Of a DNA stretch of 64,000 nucleotides, positions 56,718 to 64,000 are shown piece after piece (positions within the stretch are counted from its first letter, which is position 1; each line of letters starts with the position of its first letter). Made by a program: the position numbers and the translations under genes. Source of the DNA: Cloeon dipterum (taxonomy: Eukaryota; Arthropoda; Insecta; Ephemeroptera; Baetidae). The notes below the pieces were generated by a model that was not told where the DNA came from, made no database searches, and was given only the letters and a program-made list of their open reading frames with translations. The DNA lies in assembly GCF_949628265.1 (NCBI RefSeq), contig NC_088789.1:32357883-32421882 (forward strand). Reading direction: 5' to 3'.

Positions 56718-56795
56718 TTTCTTGGAGTCTTTTTCATCGGATGCGATTTGATTTCGATGCTGTTGGTTTTCTGTTCTTTCAGAAGATGATGCCAT
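56718..56795 (-). other. Small duplicated coding exon, unit B
   Basis: MASSSERTENQQHRNQIASD..., 26 codons, then donor AAGAAA|GTAAGC. Seven amino-acid differences from unit A, with length and donor kept. No downstream partner exon identified. In unit C (60935-61027) the donor is changed and the frame runs to a stop. Confidence 0.45.
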
Positions 56796-57391
56796 CCTTA
56801 CTTTTACTGTTTTTGGCGAATTTTAAAGTGATTTCAGTGAATTCAGATTAAATATTTAAAAAGATTTTCGACCTGATTTAAACCATAATTGCTAATTTTT
56901 ATTGCCACCAAATATTTAGAAGTAAAATAAAGTTTTTAATATTTACGAGAAAAGAAGGTGGCCATCACCTTGTTTGGCATCCCTCTTTTGATAAGATATG
57001 TGATAACCTTGAAGCAGAATAAAATAACTGTAGTATGTGTAGTACATATACATGATTTTATTGCTAGAACTACAAATCGATTTGATATATTTGCTAATTA
57101 CAAGAAATGCTCAATTTTCCAAATTGATTCAAGAAATTAAAAAATGGTTCATTTAAACTAATTTAAAAAGGAGTAAAAAACTGGGAAAGGCACACATCAT
57201 CCAGCTACTAAATTGATGCGGTCAACTTACATTTAAGAAAATTTAACCTAAAATCTACATAATTCTAACTACGCTAATTTGACAGAAAAGAAGTCTTTCC
57301 CATGTCAGAGTGATCAATTTGCTTCAAGAGCAAACAATTTCTTTCGTCATTCGCAGATGACAATACATAGAAATTCCAGCGCGAGCCATAG

Positions 57392-58123
57392 TTACGTGGG
57401 TACATATACGATGAACCAATCCCCGGCGGTTTGCGATGACGATGCAACGCCTTGAGATATCTCATGTAAGATTCTGTTATGCGATTCTTCCTGGCAGTGG
57501 TTCACAAATTCTTCCGAAATAGGAAGATATTTGTAGCAAGTCAGGCAATAGTTTTCTGCGTCTCTGTTTTCAGTCCCACTAAATTGAATATTGTGCTGTA
57601 CATTCATGTGTTCTTCCAACAAGCATATATTTTTGAAAGTAATATGTGCGTGGGTGCATTTGGGACAATACACCGGATTGCAAGATTTTTTGTGCTGCTG
57701 AAACAAACCAGCGCATTTCAATATTTCCTCACAAACTTTGCATATTTTCTCTAAACCATGATCAGCCCACTTTCCTGATTTGACATCTTCGTTGCATTTC
57801 CCGCAACGTTTTTTTGTGTGCAGTTTCCAGTTATGAAGCTTCCACTGTGCCTCTGTATTGAATTTCTTCTTACAATCATCACATTCCAAGCTCTCGGGGA
57901 CCGCGTGGAACTTCATGTGCTGATCAAATTTCTCTTCTTTGCCAGGTCCATGAAAATACTTGGAGCATTTCGTTTTGGGACATATTATAACATCTTTGTG
58001 CTTCGCGCGAATATGCCTATTGGTACTGGCCTTCTGCGTCTCTTCTTTGCAGAATGGGCATTTCCTCATCTTTTTTGTTGACTCACTGCATTTGGGCTCA
58101 TCCCTTTTCTTTCCGTCATCCAT
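57392..58123 (-). CDS. Array zinc-finger protein, copy 5, 243 aa, intact
   Basis: Starts MDDGKKRDEPKC after the acceptor TTTTCAAG|ATTAGAGTGAAG. Unit order is as in copy 3: CPFCKEE...H...H; CPKTKC...QHMKFH; CDDCKKKF...H...H; CGKC...H; CKVCEEILKCAGLFQQH; CPKC...EEH...H; CLTCYKYL...H...H; and the tail SSSQTAGDWFIVYVPT. It preserves, around 57905, the empty site of the transposon that splits copy 4. Function unknown. Confidence 0.8.
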   Translation of the reverse strand: MDDGKKRDEPKCSESTKKMRKCPFCKEETQKASTNRHIRAKHKDVIICPKTKCSKYFHGPGKEEKFDQHMKFHAVPESLECDDCKKKFNTEAQWKLHNWKLHTKKRCGKCNEDVKSGKWADHGLEKICKVCEEILKCAGLFQQHKKSCNPVYCPKCTHAHITFKNICLLEEHMNVQHNIQFSGTENRDAENYCLTCYKYLPISEEFVNHCQEESHNRILHEISQGVASSSQTAGDWFIVYVPT

Positions 58124-58560
58124 CTTCACTCTAATCTTGAAAAATGTATTGTTACACACATATTTATATAGAAATATTATAATAATTAGGTTACCTGATT
58201 AAATTCATCAAAATCCTAAAAAGCAATCCAAACGCCTAAAATTCCTTCGCGCTGCTCGCTGATCGTTTAAAAAAATTTAGATTAAATTCAAAGTTAGCGA
58301 TAATTCACATGCATACCTTACAACACATTTTGGACGCTCCGCGCTTTTAACTCGATTCCTTTCTCGTGATCAGGATGATTTATTTGACAATCGCCAAGGC
58401 AGCAGCGCGACTCTTCCAACTCTCCGTCTTTTCTCGAAATAAACGCTGCAAAGAATGGTGAGCGCAAGAAGAGGGGACCAGTTAGAATCTCTATACTTTT
58501 CCCCACGCTATTCGGAAATCCTGGAATACTCAGAATTTTTTAGAGCAGGAAGACAAAAAT
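58124..58560 (-). promoter_or_regulatory. Promoter block and 5' UTR of copy 5
   Basis: Near-identical to the copy 4 block, including CAATCGCCAAGGCAGCAGCG at about 58389, indicating recent duplication of copies 4 and 5. Confidence 0.55.
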
Positions 58561-58929
58561 AATTCGAGGAATGAGAATTATTTGGGTAAAAATGTTGGAG
58601 TAATTTTCCAGATTTCTCTCGGGTCTTTGACAAACGTAAATGCCTGAGATATTGTCGAGGTCCGGAAGAAAAGAAAAATAATTCGAAGAAATGAGAAATA
58701 TTTAGAGTATTTTTCAAATAACTGACATTTCGAAAAAACAAAATCGTTCAAAAATTTCCAAAAAATATTTCTCCCGAATACGAATTTACCCAGAAATGAC
58801 GCCTATATCAACAATGGGTAGGATTTGATTGGAAAACATTTTGTGTGATTTTAAAGAAGATTTCATTCTTTTTAGCTGAAATTTTGCTTGTTTTTCGAAA
58901 AATCCTGACAGCCATTTTTCAGTCCAGGA

Positions 58930-59400
58930 CAAAATAAAAAACCAGCTTTAAAATGACGCAATTTATCTGGATATCTTTTGAAACCAATCATGACCCGATC
59001 TAATCGACATCGTATTGAAATTCAGAAAACGAAGTTATATGCAATTCACCCCTGGAATAATTTGGGAAAATGAAAAACCCCAATTTTTTCCGCAAATGGA
59101 TCTATATTTTGTGATATTAACTATTCCATCGCTTACAAAAACCCGACACCGGTCTGAAAACCGATTTTGAATATTTTCGCGCCCATAAAAAAATAATTTT
59201 GATTTTTTTTTGGTTTATCTCCATTAGTAAAATGAAATACAATCACAAAAAAGCGCCTATATTTGTGCTTTTTCTGTTTAAATTCAACGAATTGATGGAT
59301 TCCTAGTCACGATGTCTAAAATAAAAGGTCTTGGTAATATCTAACACCTGACTTACACTGACGACCTTTTTCAGGGTTATTCCCCCTGAGATCGGTCCCC
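58930..59400 (+). repeat. Hairpin repeat, unit C
   Basis: Ends with TCAGGGTTATTCCCCCTGA; one stem base is altered relative to unit B. Confidence 0.6.
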
Positions 59401-59619
59401 AATCCAGCGGTCCGACTAATTGTCGACTAACTGGCGGTCCGTCAGTGCGCTAAGACCGCTTATAAATTAATGTTAACACAAAATAGTCAATGACGGAATT
59501 AAAAACTAGAATTTCTGTTCCCAAAATATCTGTGTAATCGTCAGTTTCAACTGCACATAATATAGCAAAAAGTATTCTCGGCTCAATCCCCTGAATGAAT
59601 AACAGCTTAATTCCTCAAA

Positions 59620-60190
59620 ATCGATAAAATCTCACCTGATGTTGCAAATGTTCTGGCTCGCCGAAAATAAACAAGTACCAGCGTGTTGCTTCTGGAACCA
59701 TCAGCTACTCACGAATGATATTCAGGGAGTCTGTGGCTTGAGGCAAGGAGCCGCAGCAGCGCCATATTGGAATTGGAGCGTTAGAAGACCATTTCTTAAA
59801 TGCATGCTTCTGCCGTATGTGACGTCATGTGTGGGAGGAGCTTCGCAATTCAAAATCGAGAGTGCGGATCCTCTGCTGTGTTGGCCGTGCTAACTCAGGT
59901 CGCTGCTAAGAGCTTTTTGAAGGGCGCATGCAAGCATCAAACAGCTGTTGCGCGGGAAAGGTTCTCCCTTGAATAGGTGTATTTTTGTAAACAAACGAAA
60001 TTATATTCTTCATTCGATTTTTGTTTCATGAAAATCTGATTTAAAATCATGTTTTATTTGCAAATTAAAGAGAAACAATTTCCATTTGTCTTCTAACTGA
60101 AGCTATTTCAAATTGTTGTATACTTTCGCCTCATCAAAATGAAAATAAAGACAACAAAATATAATTCATTGCGATACGTGTTCACGAGGT
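59620..60190 (-). repeat. CRE-containing duplicated segment, unit C
   Basis: TGACGTCAT at about 59820. The minus-strand exon 59765-59636 starts MALLRLLASSHRLPEYHS and then stops at TGA, a different lesion from unit B. The segment is shorter than in units A and B. Confidence 0.6.
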
Positions 60191-61545
60191 ATATTATGTG
60201 GGCCAAAACCTTGGTTGAAACCTTTTATAGTCGTGCGTTCCCCAATAATCTATAATCAAATATTTATGAATACAAATATAAATGCATATTTATAACATGT
60301 ATATAAATGTTATCTCCAATGAGAAGTAATGAAATGTAAAACTTGTGTTTATTTTTCGAGTTTTTTTTAATTTCCACCTCCAAATCTTGGGTTATAATCA
60401 TCCAAATTGCAAAAACTATCCACCATTGAACTCGTCTACCCCTTCACAAACCAGCTGAAGGGTTTCTGGGTGCTGAACCTCCACTCCTAAAATCAATATA
60501 CTTCATCCTCCTCGGAAAAGTAAAATCCCTGCAATCTTGGAATACTCGGAGATTTTATAGTTGAGGCCAGGAACACAGTAAAATTAATTCGAGGAATGAG
60601 ATAATCGGGTAAAAATATTCAAGAGTGATTTACTAAATTTCTCTCGAGTCTATTTGGCAGGGAAACTATACATTTTTAATAAATAGGGTGGAAATATCTT
60701 TCCTTCTCGAAATTCACAGATATGAAATACAAAACACGCAGTTTTTTTTGGTTTTCACAACTCAAATTTCCTTTTACATCGAAAATCGTTTCAGGTGGTT
60801 GGAACACTTTTGGTTTGTGGTTAAAAATTTAATGGTTTTTTGTACACAAACTTATTAAAAGAAGAACCCATAAAACAAGTTTTTTGATCTATAAAAATCA
60901 AATTTCCCGAAACAGTTAACTACGTGTGTCATATTTATTTAGCTTTCTTTCTTGGCGGCTTTTTTCTGGGCTGCAATTTGATTTGATAGCTGTTGGTTTT
61001 TGATTCTATATTAGAAGATACTGCCATCGTTCCTTTACTGTTTTAAGCGGATTGCAAAGTAATTTCCGTTTTTTCCAATTAAATATTTACATGATTTTGA
61101 CCTGAAGAAAAGTGATGCAGATTTTTTGTTGCCACCAAAAGTTTTTATAAGTAAAATAAAGAATTTAATATTTACGAGAAAAGCAAGTAACCATCAACTT
61201 GAGGCAGAATAAAATAATTTTAATATGTGTAGTACATTATACGTGATTTAATTGCTAAAACTACAAATCGATTTGACATATTTGCTATTTACAAGAAATG
61301 CTCAATTTTCCGAATTGATTCAAGAGATTCAAAAATGGTACATTTACACTATGTGATTCAATCTATTTTAAACACTCGTAAAATACTGGGAAAGGCATTA
61401 ATCATCCAGATACTAAATTGTTACATGTTCTAAACTTACATTGATCAATTTAACCTATCTTATTCTAAATAACATTGATTTGACAGGGAAATCGTGTTTC
61501 CGACGACAGTGTTCATTTTGCTTCAAGAGCAAACGATTTCTTTCG
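60191..61545. other. Rest of unit C, non-coding
   Basis: Holds a half copy of the TTGCAAAAAC foldback repeat (60388-60490), a weak promoter block (60525-60620), and a 30-codon relic of the small exon (61027-60935, MAVSSNIES..., ending in Lys/Arg-rich sequence). It ends with the 3' flank of zinc-finger copy 6. Confidence 0.45.
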
Positions 61546-62790
61546 TCATTCGCAGATGACAATAGACAGAAATTCCGGAAATTCCAGCCCGATCAAGTTA
61601 TGTGTGTATACATTCTCGACGGACCAACCCGCGGCTGATCGCGATGACGATGTAACACGTCGAGATAACTCATCATTATAGTTTCTTATATGCGATTCCT
61701 CCTGGCAGTGGTCAAATTTTTCCGAAATAGGAAGATACTTGTAGCAAACGAGGCAATAGTTTTTGGCGTCTCTGTTTTCAGTTCCACTAAATTGAATATT
61801 GTGCTCTTGTTTCAAGTGTTCTTCCAACAAGTATATATTTTGGACAGAAATGTTGCTACATACGGGACAATGCACTGGATGACAAGATTTTTTGTGCTGC
61901 TTACACAAACCAGCGCATTTAAATATTTCCTTGCAGCCTGTGCATTTTTTCTCTAAACGATGATATGACCAACTTCCTAATTTGACTTCTTCGCTGAATT
62001 CTTCACAAGGCTTTGTTGTGCGACGTGTCCTTATATGAGTCTTCATCATTTTCTTTGTATCGAATCTCTTCTTACACGGATCACATTCCAATTTCTCCTT
62101 CGATATTATGGGCTTCTCCTCTTCCTTAACACCTCGAGAAATGTCTGTATGGTTTCTTGTATGCACTTCTTCTCCCTTGCAGTGGTCCATCAATTTTTCC
62201 GGAATAGGAAGATATTTGTCGCAAACGAGGCAAAAGTTTTTTGTGTCTCTGTTTTCAGTTCCACCAAACTGAATATTGTGTTGTTCTTCCATGTGTTCTT
62301 CCGACAAGTATACAATTTGGACAGTAATGTTGCTACATACGGGACAAAGCACTGGATGGCAAGATTTTTTGTGCTGCTGAAACAAACTTGCGCATTTAAG
62401 TTGGTCCATGCAGCCTGTGCACTTTTTCTCTAAGCGATGATGAGCCCAATCTCCTGATTTGACTTGTTCGTTGCATTCTTCGCAACGTTTTGTTGCCTTG
62501 TGATGATATTGTTTATGACTATTCAACTTCGACTTTGTATCGAATTTCTTCTTACAAAAATTACATTGCAAGTTCCCGTGGACCTCCTTTATGTGTTGAT
62601 CTCTCTTTTCTTCTTTGTCCGGGTCATCAAAATACATGGAACAATTGTGATTGGGACATCTTATGACATTTTTGTGGCTGGTGCGAATATGCCTAGCGAT
62701 ATTTGCATTGCTAGGCTTTTCTTCGCAGAATGGGCATTTCCTCTTCTCATTTGCCCATTCATTTTTTCTGAGTCTCTCTCCGTCGTCCAT
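61546..62790 (-). CDS. Array zinc-finger protein, copy 6, 414 aa, internally duplicated
   Basis: Starts MDDGERLRKNEW after TTTGAAG|ACTAGAGTGAAG. The first part follows the family order (CPFCEEK...; CPNHNC...; CNFCKKKF...; CEEC...; CTGCMDQLKCASLF...; CPVC...; CLVCDKYL...). After a linker (EEEKPIISKEKLE) the block from CDPCKKRFDTKK through CEE, CTGCKEIFKCAGL, CPVC and CLVCYKYL repeats. It ends SSSRSAAGWSVENVYT plus a 19-residue extension not seen in the other copies. In the second repeat the usual CEEC is CEEF, so one ligand is lost. Frame intact. Function unknown. Confidence 0.8.
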   Translation of the reverse strand: MDDGERLRKNEWANEKRKCPFCEEKPSNANIARHIRTSHKNVIRCPNHNCSMYFDDPDKEEKRDQHIKEVHGNLQCNFCKKKFDTKSKLNSHKQYHHKATKRCEECNEQVKSGDWAHHRLEKKCTGCMDQLKCASLFQQHKKSCHPVLCPVCSNITVQIVYLSEEHMEEQHNIQFGGTENRDTKNFCLVCDKYLPIPEKLMDHCKGEEVHTRNHTDISRGVKEEEKPIISKEKLECDPCKKRFDTKKMMKTHIRTRRTTKPCEEFSEEVKLGSWSYHRLEKKCTGCKEIFKCAGLCKQHKKSCHPVHCPVCSNISVQNIYLLEEHLKQEHNIQFSGTENRDAKNYCLVCYKYLPISEKFDHCQEESHIRNYNDELSRRVTSSSRSAAGWSVENVYTHNLIGLEFPEFLSIVICE

Positions 62791-63260
62791 CTTCACTCTA
62801 GTCTTCAAAAATGTTTCGTTACACACACATTTATATAAAAATATTAAAGTAATTGGCTTACCTGTTTAAATTAATCAAAATCCTAGCAAGCAATCCAAAC
62901 GCCTAAAATTCCTTTACACTGCACTGCTGATCGTTTAGAAAAATTAATTTTTTGAATTTGAGATTAATCACCTGCTTACCTAATTGCATTGCGTTTTGGA
63001 CGCTAAGCGCGTTTAACTCGATTCTCATCTCCAGACCAGAACGATTCTTTAGGCTCTTAATATAGACGATCGCCAAGGCAGCAGCGCGACTCTTCCAACT
63101 CTCCGTCTTTTCTCGAAATAAACGCTGCAAAGAATGGCGAGCGCAAGAAGGGGACCAGTTGGAATCTCTATGCTTTTCCCCACGCTATTTGGAAATCCTG
63201 GAATACTCAGAATCTTTAAGGGCAGGAAGACAAAAATAATGCGAGCATTGAGAAATATTT
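62791..63260 (-). promoter_or_regulatory. Promoter block and 5' UTR of copy 6
   Basis: Inferred exons: donor TTTAAACAG|GTAAGC near 62861, a middle exon of about 65 nt, donor GCAATTAG|GTAAGC near 62981, then the block with ATCGCCAAGGCAGCAGCGCG at about 63070. This is the clearest example of the three-exon layout. Confidence 0.55.
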
Positions 63261-64000
63261 AGGGCAAAAATATTCAAGTAATTTTCCCGATTTCTCTTGA
63301 GTCTATTTGACGTACAGAAAAATACTAAGATAAATGAATTGAATTTTTAATAAATAAAAAGTTGGGAAACAATCGTTCCCGCAATTCAATTTTTCCTCGA
63401 ATTTAAAATGGTGATTAATTTTTCTCATATGGAAAATAAATCCCTTCGGTGATAAGCAAATTCTCTCTAATCTTGCCAGAGTAAAATTATAACTTTAAAT
63501 TATTGTTCTCAAATCTCAATACTTTTTTTCAAACATGGAGTGTTTGAAAAAGAATTAAATTAATCAATTCCTGCGAAACAATTTTTTTATTTAATTTAGT
63601 GCAACAAATATACATATAAATTAATTCTCGCAGTGAAAATTTTTTTGTGACTTAAAGTTCATTTAGACCATTTTGGGGATGCTAACTGTTTTATCTGAAA
63701 TAAGCTCTCTTCTAAACAAATCTGAGAAGTTAAAATTTTTCTCGTTTTCAGAGTTTCTCGTGACTGTCCGGGAGATAAGATTCGATATGGAATGTGTTCT
63801 CAAACTGCGTTTTACGAGTACCTCAAGATGAAATGTTAACTGAAGAATTGTAAATTTGACCTCATGCGTAGGGCTGCGAATTCTAGACGATTTTAACTAA
63901 TTTTTCTAAGCTTCAAATCATAGCGGGACCATCAAATGAGAACGAATCTTTGTAATTTTTTGCTGGAAATCGTTTAAACTGACAAAAACCACGTCTTAAA
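63261..64000. repeat. Right flank of the array, inverted copy of the left flank
   Basis: AT-rich and non-coding. The reverse complement matches 31440-32900 in the same order of words (see 31440-33120). Confidence 0.65.

Noticed and set aside
57479..58202. Plus-strand Phe/Leu/Val-rich open frames that look like membrane proteins
   Set aside because: Antisense shadows of Lys/Glu-rich zinc-finger exons; the same artefact recurs opposite every array copy.

Overview
This window is arthropod nuclear DNA, most probably from an insect. It has split genes with canonical GT-AG introns, a ZAD-C2H2 zinc-finger gene (an arthropod-typical architecture), a small four-helix membrane protein resembling the insect snakeskin (DUF7775) family, and AT-rich intergenic DNA dense in palindromic MITE-like elements. 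I saw no bacterial, organellar, rRNA, tRNA or CRISPR features.

Left part (1-32 kb) holds five ordinary genes. (i) A long minus-strand coiled-coil gene (647-10470, running off the left edge), whose exons imply three alternative C-termini, one of them a tail anchor. (ii) Divergently from it, across a CCAAT-box-rich promoter, a 602-aa ZAD-C2H2 zinc-finger protein (10968-14438), one of whose introns is best explained as GC-AG. (iii) A 143-aa four-TM protein (15833-16935, minus) with an inferred non-coding first exon near 21 kb. (iv) A 352-aa zinc-finger protein with an AT-hook (24187-25840, minus). (v) Head-to-head with it, a complete DNAJC1 (ERdj1/MTJ1) orthologue (26809-32162, plus). Introns and spacers carry at least five families of inverted-repeat elements and a long interspersed repeat marked by a conserved short hairpin.

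Right part (31.5-64 kb) is a young segmental-duplication array built around an unrecognised C2H2-like zinc-finger gene family. There are six copies: three intact (240, 243 and 414 aa, the last internally duplicated), one frameshifted, one degenerate and one split by a transposon. Repeat units of about 5 kb carry the same parts in the same order: hairpin repeat, a CRE-containing segment with a short presequence-like exon, a first promoter block, a small charged-peptide exon, the zinc-finger gene, and a second promoter block. The array is bounded by inverted copies of the same flank.

The standout feature is a 10,478-bp DNA transposon (42529-53006) inserted in one zinc-finger copy. It has perfect TIRs of about 21 bp, a TG target duplication, subterminal arrays of CACGTG-type motifs, a two-exon CMC/EnSpm-like transposase (715 aa), a second eight-exon protein with a DUF4806-like region (565 aa), and two nested TAA-flanked elements inside its introns. 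Sister zinc-finger copies preserve the empty site. All exon joins were worked out by hand from reading frames and splice consensus; family names come from recognition of motifs, not from a search.
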